Assembly: GCA_022410635.1 (NCBI GenBank)
Contig: JAJVDF010001845.1
Location: 1-64,000, forward strand
Reading direction: 5' to 3'
DNA from: Tretioscincus oriximinensis
Lineage: Eukaryota; Chordata; Lepidosauria; Squamata; Gymnophthalmidae
Length of the DNA stretch: 64,000 nucleotides
The position numbers and the translations under genes are program-made. Under the pieces are notes generated by a model, which was not told where the DNA came from, made no database searches, and saw only the letters and a program-made list of their open reading frames with translations. This document shows, piece by piece, positions 1 to 10,469 of this stretch; positions within the stretch are counted from its first letter, which is position 1, and each line of letters begins with the position of its first letter.

Positions 1-188
1 TTTTTGACTTGTTGTTAATAAATATTTATGTTCATCTTATTTTGAGTCGTCTCCTCTCTACTCCCAGCTGCAAATTATGAAGCAAGGTGGAAATGCCTGA
101 AGAGGAGGTAGACGGAGGAAGAAAAAAAGAAGGAACTGGAAAGGAGGAAAAACGAGGATAGAAATAAAGGAGAGAAAGCACAGAAAGG
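1..188. other. no recognisable feature
   Basis: AT-rich sequence followed by a purine-rich stretch. No coding, RNA or repeat signature that I can name. Confidence 0.5.
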
Positions 189-350
189 CCCCTTCCCCAC
201 TGAGTCTTTTTCTTGACTATATCTCAGAATAGGAATGTGCCATCTACATGCTAGTGTAGGCTATGGCAGGCCCCTTCACAGCCTACACTGGCATGTGGAT
301 GACCAAGCTCTGTCCTGAGATATAATCCAGAATAATGCTCAGTGGGGACA
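189..350. repeat. fold-back (palindromic) repeat
   Basis: The left half (about 189-262) is roughly the reverse complement of the right half (about 277-350). Both outer ends carry a CCCCACTGAG / CTCAGTGGGG pair, and the inner parts match over about 22 bases with two mismatches around a short spacer. The whole would fold into an imperfect hairpin of about 72-bp arms. Related sequence occurs near 49.2-49.46 kb, so this is probably a dispersed, MITE-like family. Class and target duplication were not resolved. Confidence 0.5.
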
Positions 351-869
351 AGGCCAAAGAAAAGAAAGAGAAATGAAGGTAACCTACCTTGTGGCTTTAT
401 CCTTGGACTGCAACCCAGGAACTTCTGTCCCTGGCTCTGGCGGCAGCAGCCTCCTCATTTTGGGCAGCAGTTGCAGGAAACCCTAGCAGGAAGCTTCTTA
501 TTCTGGGGGCTCCTGCAGCTACAGCCCAGGGTGGTTAAATGTGGAGGCTGCTGCTACCAGAATCCGGCCCTTGGCAGCCTAAATCTGGCCCTGCTTACCG
601 GACTTGCTCTCTGTCTGTTAGATGAATTACCAATACAAAACGGCACCTCCAGGCAGACTGAAAGAGAGATGGTAGCCCTGCCCAGGCAGCCCTCCCATTG
701 GTTCATCTCCTGGGATTGGCAACCAAAAGATCACTAAAATAAGCTGTCTGGAGCTTTTTGATTTGTTGCTGCTTGATTTATTCCTCCAAGATGGCCCACG
801 ATTGGCCAATGGTTCTCCATTATTTTCTATGGATATTTTATCATTGATTTGCAGTTTGTGCACCAATTT
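351..869. other. no recognisable gene
   Basis: Open frames on both strands here lack any motif I recognise. The minus-strand frame that runs out of the neighbouring LINE loses its L1 resemblance in this stretch. Confidence 0.4.
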
Positions 870-1860
870 CAGCCTGATCTGTCGGGAGGGGAAAGAATTA
901 ACTGATTTTTCAAATTTAACTTTAAGTCCCGTATGTGTCTGGAACTCGGCTAACACTGCTTTGAGTTCCTTCAAAGTTTCCTTGGGCTTTTCAGTTAGAA
1001 TTAAAAAAATAATCTACAAAAAACAGGGGACAACTCTATCTCTTACTTCTATGTAATGGGATATGCACGGAGTTGACATTATTAATCCTAATCTAGATTG
1101 ACTAGGAGGTGTAACTTGATAAACTGTTCTCCAAATCTCATTTGTTGAAGAATTTTGTAAAGATAATTGTGACTTACACTGTAAAAGGCCTTGTATATAT
1201 CAAAAGATATAACAGCCAGGGATTTATTGTGTCTCCTGGAAGGGGCAGGCCATTATAAGCCAAACATATGGGGTCTGCAATTGATCTTTGTGGCATATAG
1301 CCATATTGCTCCGGTCCAATTAGTTTGGTAATGAAGGAGTTAATAAGTAGATGAGATGATAAGAATCAACCAAACATTTAGTCTTATCCTTCTTTAAACA
1401 TGTAATCATAAGTGAAACTTTCCAGGTCTCCAGTTTGTCCTCTGTTTGGAGGACATGATTATACAATGATGCCAGCCTGGAGGCTAAAATTTTGCAGTAA
1501 GTTTTATACAAGACATCTGTAAAGCCATCTGGTCCTGGGGCTTTATTCTCTTTAATTCACTTTATGGCTTCTAGAACATGCTTTGCAGAGATTTCACAGT
1601 CAAGAAACTCCTTCTGCCCCACAGTAAATTTAGCAATTAGATTTGAATGGAGGAACTGTCCCCCTGGAGGGGAAACAGGAGCTAAAGGGGCATACATATG
1701 GAGCCAAAGGGGACAATTGCAATATGTCCAAGAAAGCAGCAGGATGGATTTGTAGCTGACCGTTACCATCAACCAGGGCCCCTAGGTAGTTTTTCCTTCA
1801 CTTTTATTAGAGCATGGTCACTAAGAACTTCTCTTTTTATTACCCACCTCATCAAATTTA
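870..1860 (-). mobile_element. L1-like LINE fragment (reverse transcriptase part)
   Basis: Read on the minus strand, this is a decayed piece of an L1-clade ORF2. From upstream to downstream it shows the stretch before the catalytic core (ending SLMITCLKKDKTKCLVDSY near 1380), the equivalent of GYMPQRSIADPI near 1290, and a late RT motif LAEFQTHTGLKVKFEKS near 930. The same order and similar wording occur in the better preserved L1 copy at 39.4-44.0 kb. Several stops and shifts make it non-functional. No poly(A) end, 5' end or target duplication was found. Confidence 0.65.
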
Positions 1861-2029
1861 TTCCTTAAATGAAGTTGACTCTTAGTTTCCTTCACAGCTT
1901 TGGACGTTCGCTTCCTGGAGTTTTGGAATTAGGGACAGAAAATGTGGTTGATATGACAGGAAAGGTTTTCATGGCAGAAGCAGAGTGAGAGGGATGGCCA
2001 ATTTGTTGCAGACAAATACTTTCTGTCTT

Positions 2030-3036
2030 TTTCAGTGAAAATTGAAGCATAGAATCCCACCAGGAAAGCAGTCAGACTACTAGATAGCAATGGACAAAAG
2101 GCGATAATCAAGGAGGACATGGAGATTGCAGAGAGGTTAAATGAATTTTTTTTCAGTTTTCACTGAGGAAGACAGGGGGTATTAATGGACAGTAGATTTA
2201 GTTCTTCTCAGGAAAAACATCAGAGGAATTAAACTGGATAGAGATAATAAAAAGGAGGTCCTTGCTAGCCTTAATAAGGTGAACATTAATAAATCCCCAG
2301 GGCCAGACAGCATTCATCCATAAATTCTTAAGGAACTCAAATGTGAAATTGCTGAAATTCTGACCAAAATATTTAATTTTTTCTTATGATCAAGTACAGT
2401 ACCAGTAGAATGAAGGGTAGCCAACACCAATCTTCAAAAAAGGATCCCGGGATGATCCCAGAAATTATAGACTAATCAGTTTAACATCAGTTCCAGGTAA
2501 AGTGTTGGAAACCATAATTAAAGACAAAATTACTAAACCACATCGAAACGCATTGCTGAATGAAACTCAGCATGGCTTCTGCAATGGTAAATTGTGTCTT
2601 ATTAATTTGCTAGAATTCTTTGAGAATGTTAACAATCATGTACATAGAGGGGATCCAGTTGATATTGTCTATCTAGAATTTCAGAAGGTTTTTGATAAAG
2701 TCCCTCTTCAAAGGCTCCTAAAAAAGCTCCACACTCACAGTATAAGGAGCCAGACTTTGTCTGACTAAAAGATAGAAAACAGAGGGTAGTAATAAATGCA
2801 CAGTTCCCTGAGTGGAAAGAGATAAAAAAAATCTGGGTGCCGAGGTAAATAGTGTAGTAGCCAATTCCTCTGATGATACTAAACTGTTCAGGGTAGTGAA
2901 AACTGAAAATTGTAAGGCACTCCAGAGTGATCTATTGAAATTGGTTGAGTGAGCATCAAAGTGGCAAATGCACTTCAATTTAAACAAGTGCAAGGTCATG
3001 CACACTGGGGCAAAGAACCCCAACTACTCCTACCAC
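2030..3036 (+). mobile_element. CR1-like LINE, 5' segment (split by an L1)
   Basis: Decayed reverse transcriptase of a CR1-type non-LTR element. Visible blocks in order: NKSPGPDSIHP near 2290, a TNQFNISSR-like block near 2475, TQHGFCNGKLCLINLLEFF around 2565-2625, DIVYLEFQKVFDKVPLQRLL (in the core, about 2660-2720), and a piece reading [12 protein letters not shown] near 2870. Stops interrupt the frame. The frame runs to 3036, where an L1-like element is inserted, and resumes at 5726. Confidence 0.8.
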
Positions 3037-5725
3037 TGTCACAACAAGACACTCCCTCTTCTTGGAAAGAGGTAGTGATTTTCCCAATATTAAAAACCGG
3101 AAAACAACCCAATAATGTTAAGAACATAAGAACATAAGAAAAGCCATACTGGATCAGGCCCCAGCCCATCAAGTCCAGCATTCTGTGTCACACAGAGGCC
3201 CACCAGATGTACCTGGGCAGTCTGAACAGAGGAAAGCAAAATATGCTCCTGTTCATGACTCCCTGCAAATGGTATTTCAGGAGTCCTGCCTGCTGCTCCA
3301 TCCGGAGGCAACATCCAGACATCCATCCTAGTATCCATTTATACCCTTGGTGTCCATAAACCTGTCTAGTCCTGTCTTGAAACTATCCAAGCTGTTAGGT
3401 ACCACTACCTCTTCAGGAAGTAAATTCCACTGGCTGATGACCCTCTGGGTGTTGAATCGTTTCGGTCAATATCTTTTTCTAATCAGGATTACAAAATTTT
3501 CACAACCATCATTACTAAATGTTTAGAAAAGGTAATACATGATTTAGTGAAAGACTCCCAATTTGGCTTCATAAAAGGCCATAACATAACTGCTCCAATT
3601 AGAAATTGGTGTGCCAGCAATTTAACCTGGCTACTAAATTCTCTAATACAATTGACTCTCTTGATGCTGAAAATGTTGCAAGAATAAGAGTAAATTCTGG
3701 TCTATCTGACCTTTTCAATATAAAAAATGGGGTTAAGCAGGGGTGTCCCCTGTCTCCGTTAATTTTTATCCTTGCAATGGAAATATTAGGTGATAATATC
3801 CAGACAAACAATAATATAAGAGTTATCAAATTGAGCAAGATGAAGTTAAAATTATGCCAATGATGATTTAATTATCTCCTCTGATCCATCAAGATCTATT
3901 ATAGAAATAAAAAGAGCGACAAATTTTAGATTCTGTTTGGTTTAAAGTTAAATGTAGATAAATCAGAACTTCTAATAATAAACATTTCCAGAAATGTGTT
4001 ACAACACATTAATCAAACTACTGGCTTAAGACTAGGACTTAAAAAATAATATTTAGGGGTTATTATTCATAAAAAATTGACTAAATTGGTAAATATCAAT
4101 TATAATCCAATTTTCAAGAGGGTTAAAAACAATTTAAAAACTGAAAGAATAAAAAATGGACAATATCTACAAAAATAAGAGCAATTAATTTCATGATCTT
4201 ACCCAAATTTTTGTATCTTTTCCAAGTTCTTCCCACTAATATTCCAGTGGGTGAACTTAGAGAATGGGATAAGGTGATCAAAGAATGGATATTATCATTT
4301 TTAAAATTATTGTGTTTTTAAAAAGATCAATTGGGATGAGGTTTACCCTCTTTAGTAACTTATTTTGATGCATTTCAAATTAATAAATTAATTGATTTGG
4401 CATTTAATCATAAAGATATTTCAAATAAGTGGGAATGTGCTTTAAACTGTGTGAAAGCAAACTCTCTATTATCTCACAGGGGTTCATAGAGAACCTATCA
4501 ATTTTATATTATCCCGCTATGTAACTGTAAAATGGTCTGGAAGTGGAATATAAAATATTTAGTGAAGGATTGGAGACAGTCCACATCTTCGTATGCATTT
4601 AATAGAACAGGAGATGGAAGATTTTAAAATTATTTGGACCTACTTAAAATACAGGGGTATTATAAGATTAAGGACTTTATTGATATTAATGGTAACCCCA
4701 TTAATAGAACATTATTCGACAATATCCCAGTTAACCAAGGAGACAGATTCTGGCTAAAGAAAAATGCCTTGTTTACTAGTATCCATAATGTTGATCTTAG
4801 TAATGCCTTAACAGGAATAGACCTCTTAGAAAAGATTCTTGAATTGAAATTAAAGGGCATCTCTAAAGGAGTTCGCAACATATATATTACTATACTGACT
4901 CGACAATATAAAAACCATGAATTATTAAAGAGATATTGGATGGAAGAACTGTTTATATGATTGAATATATGGAATAACTGTAAAAATGCATGGCTTCAGT
5001 TAAAAGATAATAGAATTAAATAAACTGAGTTGAAATTAATTTCCAAATGGTATAAAACTCCTACTCAAATCTCGCACATAAATAACAATGTGTCTCAATG
5101 CTGGCATGGTTGTATGGAAAGAAGCCATTGTATCCATATGTGGCTGAATTGCCAGCATTTGATTATTTTCTGTAATTCAATCATCAATGAAATTAATAAC
5201 ATCACTAATATTGATCTGAGGTTAATATCTGTGATGTGGATCCTCAATGAAGGATACTCTCATTTATACCTTTTGAAATTTGTATTATTATTAGATACTC
5301 TATATATGCTGCCCACCTAGTAGTTGCCAAAGGGTGGAAAGATAGATCCAAATGGACATTGGCAGAGTAGTGGGACTATTTGGTATACTTTGCCAAGTTT
5401 TATTTATTAAGAGAAATAGGGTTAAAGGGGATTTGCATACTTTTAAATCCATCTTGTATATTGAAATGGCAAAAACACATTGCCTATGCACAATTGTCCA
5501 CAAATGTATTTCTTTATGAATCTATGATCTCTTTTCAGGAACTAAATCTTATATTTCAGCCTTTGGGAAGGGGGGGGGAAGGACGTCAATTAGTGTCTGT
5601 TTTGTTTTGTATATATAACACCATGAAGTTGTTATATATCTTTTCATAAACCCCATATCCGTGGGGTTCACATGTTGGATATGTCTGTTATTTTCTTTAA
5701 TATTCAATAAAAAAAAATTTAAAAA
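3037..5725 (+). mobile_element. L1-like LINE, 5'-truncated, inserted in a CR1-like copy
   Basis: Plus-strand L1-clade ORF2 remnant starting inside the RT domain. Motifs in order: WKEVVIFPILKTGKQPNN near 3065, DYKIFTTIITKCLEKVIHD near 3490, SQFGFIKGHN near 3560, VKQGCPLSPLIFILAMEIL near 3735, a YANDDLII version of the catalytic YxDD box near 3855, and the C-terminal region to about 5250. It ends in A-rich DNA at 5708-5725. A CR1-like 3' fragment is nested inside it (3120-3470). Many stops and frameshifts. It is flanked by a 96-bp direct repeat of the host CR1-like element. Confidence 0.75.
3120..3470 (-). mobile_element. CR1-like LINE 3' end, nested in the L1
   Basis: Begins with AAGAACATAAGAACATAAG, the reverse complement of the (TTATGTTC)n tail that ends the CR1-like copies at 6605 and 26280. 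The body matches their 3' untranslated part in opposite orientation, with the same ACACAGAGGCCCACCAG and CTAGTCCTGTCTTGAA blocks. It interrupts the L1 reading frame between VKN and a RSISF block. No clear target duplication could be defined. Confidence 0.7.
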
Positions 5726-6605
5726 TTGGGTGAGTGGGCATCAAAGTGGCAAATGCACTTCAACTTAAGCAAGTGCAAGGTCATGCATATTGGGGCAAAG
5801 AACCCAAAATACTCCTACCACCTGATGGGAACCAAGAGCTTCCTGTGACCGAGCAAGAAAAGGATCTTGGGGTGTTGGTGGACAATTCAATGAAGATGTT
5901 AACCCAGGGTGCAGCAGAAGCAGCAAAAAAGGCAAATTCCATGTTAGGGATAATTAGGAAAGGAATAGAAAACAAGTCAGCAAATGTTGTTTTGCCTCTT
6001 TATAAATCTGTGACAAGGCTACAGTTGAATTCTAGTCCTAACATTTCAAGAGGGATATTTTGGAACTAGAGAAGGTGCAGAAAAGGGCAACTAAAATCAT
6101 CTGGAGCACCTTCCTTATGAAGTCAGGTTGCAACATTTGGGCCTCTTCAGCCTCAAAAGGTGACATTTAAGGGGAGATCTGATTGAAGGATACACAATCG
6201 TGCATGAGATGGATAGGATAAATTAAGAAAAAATGTTTTCTCTAAAATACAATACTTGGGCTAGAGAGGGTTCTTGAAATTGATGGGCAGAAAAGTGAGA
6301 ACAGACAAAGGAAAGTATTTTTCACACAGAGGGTCATCGGCCTGTGGAATTTACTTCCTGAAGAGATGATGGTAGCTAACAGCTTGGATAGTTTCAAGAC
6401 AAGACTAGACATGTTTATGGACACCAAGGGTATAAATGGGGACTAGGATGGATGTGTGAATGTTGCCTCCGGGATGGAGCAGCAGGCAGGACTCCTGTTC
6501 AGACTGCCCAGGTGTATCTGGTGGGCCTCTGTGTGAGACAAAATACTGGACTAGATCGGCTCTGACCTAATTCAGTAGGGCTTTTCTTATGTTCTTATGT
6601 TCCTA
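5726..6605 (+). mobile_element. CR1-like LINE, 3' segment with tail repeat
   Basis: Resumes the CR1-like frame lost at 3036: ASKWQMHFNLSKCKVMHIGA (partly repeated from before the L1), then EQEKDLGVLVDNSMKM near 5850 and [19 protein letters not shown] near 5930. These are the usual blocks at the C-terminal side of the RT in CR1-type elements. The 3' untranslated region follows and ends in the short tail repeat TTATGTTCTTATGTTC at about 6587-6603. Frameshifts and stops are present. Confidence 0.8.
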
Positions 6606-6780
6606 AACGAAAATGACAACAAATAAGAAAGGCAAAGCAGAACAACCTGCCATGGCTGATCAATAAAGTGCAGAGGGTACTGGAAGGGGAGATATTCTGA
6701 ATGTTCCAGGTACCATTTTTTGAGGAAAAAAGGCATGGTTTAAGATACAAAAAGAGCATCAAGATAAAGAAAGAGGGAGG

Positions 6781-7666
6781 TGTGGCGACCCCTACCTGAG
6801 GGCCCTACTATTAGATGACCCTCACAGTCAGGAGTGCCACAATATCCACCCTGTTGCCCAAGCCAGCACCCACGACTGCTTGGAGCAACAGTAATATCCT
6901 CCGGCCTACACAAGGCCTCAGTGTTTACCTCAGGATGAGGGCTTTATTCACAGCCCCCACCAGTAGCGTGCTTATATTTTGTGGTTACAGAAATAAAGAA
7001 AGAGAGAGATGTTTGAAATGAAACAAATAACAAGTTTATTATTTACAAACAAGGAATAGAGGAAAGATTAGAATAATAAAGCTTCGGCTTTTATCAAGTA
7101 AGTCTGACTCAAGCACACACACACCAAACTAGTGCAACATTAGTTTCCAGATCCATAAAGAGACAGGCCCTGTGTCACTTTATTTGTTCCAGCCCCAAGT
7201 CAAGCCTCAGCTTTGACTCCCTCAGGCTACCATACACTTCCACCCCCTCCCTCTGAGGCAGATCAGAAGCGGACCCCTCNTGCAACATTAGTTTCCAGAT
7301 CCATAAAGAGACAGGCCCTGTGTCACTTTATTTGTTCCAGCCCCAAGTCAAGCCTCAGCTTTGACTCCCTCAGGCTACCATACACTTCCACCCCCTCCCT
7401 CTGAGGCAGATCAGAAGCGGACCCCTCTGTCACTTGCTACACCACAAGTCCCCGACAGAAAGGCCTCTAGCCCTGGTCAGCCTCCCTTTTAACTGCTGAC
7501 CAGCCGGCTACTCGAGGCCCCATTGGCTGGCTCCTCCAGCCACGCCCCCTCCCAAACAGGGATCCAGGAAGCCACGCCCCTGCCCAGGCCTACTCTTCCC
7601 CCCTCCCTCTGGGATAACTAGTAAGTAAACAAAAGAAACACAAACCTCAAGATGGAGGACGCCACA
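6781..7666 (+). mobile_element. solo LTR (TGTGGCG...CGCCACA family), copy 1
   Basis: The element has matching inverted ends TGTGGCG and CGCCACA and is flanked by the exact 5-bp duplication GGAGG (6776-6780 and 7667-7671). A second copy at 57989-58720 has the same ends and an independent 5-bp duplication, which fixes the boundaries. AATAAA signals lie near 6985 and 7070. No internal retroviral genes accompany either copy, so both look like solo LTRs; orientation follows the apparent poly(A) signals. This copy is longer than copy 2 mainly because of a 147-bp duplication plus one N. Five-bp target duplications fit several LTR groups, so class is open. Confidence 0.8.
7133..7427. repeat. exact 147-bp tandem duplication split by one N
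   Basis: Bases 7133-7279 are repeated as 7281-7427 with a single N at 7280. The related LTR copy at 57989-58720 has this segment only once. The single N at the junction suggests an assembly join rather than a biological duplication. Confidence 0.85.
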
Positions 7667-8079
7667 GGAGGCAATTACAATTATAAATAGAGGAAGCAGA
7701 AAGAGCTTATCAGCTGTAGAGAGAACAAATATGTTTGACTGAGAGAGAGAAGGAAGCAGAGACAATTGAGAGAGAGGGATAAAGTGAGGATTGAAAGAGA
7801 AAAAGAGAAAACACCCCACTTTTCTATATTATAGAAACTAGTTTAGAAATATTGGAAAGAAAACTGAATAAAGAAAGCTTTAGAAAAATGGATGGAAGCT
7901 AATGAGGCAAAGAATATGGACGATGTCATCTGTCTAGTATACTAGAACAATTTATAAACATAGTTCCATCCCATCTGAAATTCATTTTATTAGAGAAAAA
8001 GCCCAAAAACATACTAGAAGCTTCTCAGATTATGAATCAGCTGAATTTAGAGGTAAAATTCTCACTCTAAGCTATGGCC
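7667..8079. other. no recognisable gene
   Basis: A- and GA-rich DNA between the solo LTR and the next LINE. No coding or RNA signature was recognised. Confidence 0.4.
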
Positions 8080-8445
8080 TCCTTAAGGGTGGAGCCTGAG
8101 AAGCCAAGGAAGGAGACGTGTTTTTCAGTGCTCTCTTCATTTTCCTGACTTTTTATCATCTATTGAAGATTTTAATTGACCACTGTAAGTTTTATTACTC
8201 CTCCTGAACTATGCAAAGGAAAGACATCAGAACTCGATAACCTTCTTGTGTTTACCTGCTATGGGAAGGAGAAACAGCACGAAGACGGCGCCCTGGCAAG
8301 ATTCAACACTCGGCCGAGGCAATTAGAGGCATTGGTTCTTTTGCACCTCTAAGTAAAAGGTTTTACTAACACCTTTTCCTGGACAGAGCAGCAAGACAGT
8401 GAGTAACCAAGATAACTGAGTACTGCTGACTGATAATTACATGAC

Positions 8446-10445
8446 ATGGGAAAGAGGAAAACCCTTGCAAGTTCTCACATAGAGCCACTAATAAAGAAAA
8501 AGGCGAGGAAGAACCAATTGCTAGAGAGTGACCCTGTGGTGGAGGAAGCCATAAATCAGTTAGCAGAGATAGCCTCTCCTAACAAATATGCTGTGCTATC
8601 AGAGATAATGAAGAAATAATTACTTCAGGGCAAGGAAGAAANGGCCTGGTAGAGAATGCCTTTGATATCTATGGAAAGCTAGCNTTCCTGACACATGACA
8701 CTACCTTTGGTTAATAGANGTCTCCAAGGATTGGAACGGGATGGGCAAGAGATTAAAGGATTGCTGATTAATCTGCTGGCAAAACAGAACATCNAGGGAC
8801 TGGAAAATGACATNCTCAATCCAGAGGAGAATAATAGAAAAGCTCAAGGCCAATGTGCAAATGCGAGCATAGCCCCTTTAACTGCTAACAAGATCAAGGA
8901 GGACTCTGAACCTAGAGCCAGAACAATGCAAGTGCAAACTAAACAAATTGCCTTAATTATANGAAAAACTGAGTTGAACTGGGGAAGATGGAATACAAAA
9001 AGAAAAGCGTTGATTTCATTAAATTACTCCAAAAAGAGATGAGTAACATAGATTTAAACTCTCTTTGTTGGCTCCCCGATGACTGTCATCATAAANGTTT
9101 AGTCTTGGTGTTTTACAGCCCAGAAATTCCTCAAATATTATTAAATTGGAAAACCTACTTGCAACAGAGTTACAATATTACTCCTAACAGAGTATTTAAA
9201 GAGACAAAATCACCACCTTTGAAAGTGATAGGAACCAACCATAGTCAAAAGGTTTCAAATAGACACTCAATATTGGGCCACCAATCAACATCAGATGGCA
9301 AGGAATACAAGAAAAATNTGCCAGCTTCGCTTAAACACCAGACAAAAATAGTTTGGGATAGCGATGAANTCAGCCTAATAGACTCATTTAGGAACCTAAG
9401 AGAGGATGCCAAGTNGGAAATCATAAACAGACTAGAACATCTTTTAAGCANCCTAAAACAAAAGGCAATACGGCACAACCCTAAAGTGCTACTTAAACAT
9501 ACAAATATGAAGCCTATTAACACTGTAGAAAAACCTCTTCTTAGTAGAAAGCTGCCACTTGATGAAAGACCACAAGGAAAAAAAGGGCAGACAGTACACC
9601 ATGAAGACAACTTGCAGGAAAAAATGGACAGTTATANATGTAAAGCCACCAACTCAGATAGTCTTAAAACTACAGTAAACAAACCTTACCCAAAGGCAAA
9701 TGACAAGAAGATTCAAAAGAAAATGGAACATTACTGCTGCATAAGGACAGATACTGGTGCCCAAAATCAAAATGGAACAGAGCAAATTAAAAAACAGGTG
9801 CCACCAACTCCTGCCAAGGCAATTTTACAAAATGCAGATANAGAACATCTTTTAAGCACCCTAAAACAAAAGGCAATACGGCACAACCCTAAAGTGCTAC
9901 TTAAACATACAAATATGAAGCCTATTAACACTGTAGAAAAACCTCTTCTTAGTAGAAAGCTGCCACTTGATGAAAGACCACAAGGAAAAAAAGGGCAGAC
10001 AGTACACCATGAAGACAACTTGCAGGAAAAAATGGACAGTTATANATGTAAAGCCACCAACTCAGATAGTCTTAAAACTACAGTAAACAAACCTTACCCA
10101 AAGGCAAATGACAAGAAGATTCAAAAGAAAATGGAACATTACTGCTGNATAAGNACAGATACTGGTGCCCAAAATCAAAATGGAACAGAGCAAATTAAAA
10201 AACAGGTGCCACCAACTCCTGCCAAGGCAATTTTACAAAANGCAGATAGCCCACACAGGAAGCATACTAGAACCAAAATCCAGAGGAAAAAAGAATGCCA
10301 GGAGACAATGCATCTGCAATCTGAGGAACAAAGTCAAAATGAAATAACTACAGTTCCGATGGAGACAGGCCAGAAGATTTATTTGGACTCACAAATAGAA
10401 ACAACTGCGTTTGTAGGAATATGGATGAGAGTATCTCCCAAGTAG
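8446..10445 (+). pseudogene. ORF1-like frame of the Vingi/I-like LINE
   Basis: The first plausible start is the ATG at 8446 (MGKRKTLASSHIEPL). The frame is broken by stops near 8617 and 8650 and is then open from about 8988 to 10445 in one frame. The product is Lys/Gln/Asn-rich, with repeated KxxxK patterns, and has no zinc knuckle or RRM that I can point to. It probably corresponds to the nucleic-acid-binding ORF1 protein of the LINE, but I infer this from position only. The 407-bp exact duplication (9434-9840 = 9842-10248) sits inside it and keeps the frame, because 408 bases including the N are divisible by three. Scattered Ns prevent a firm reading. Confidence 0.5.
9434..10248. repeat. 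exact 407-bp tandem duplication split by one N
   Basis: Bases 9434-9840 recur at 9842-10248 with N at 9841. The copies are identical except at positions where one copy has an N. Likely an assembly artefact. Confidence 0.85.
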
Positions 10446-10469
10446 ATTGACTAAATTCACAAAAAAGAA

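Noticed and set aside
342..737. 131-residue plus-strand open frame
   Set aside because: No motif, low-complexity Leu/Gln-rich composition, adjacent to a fold-back repeat.
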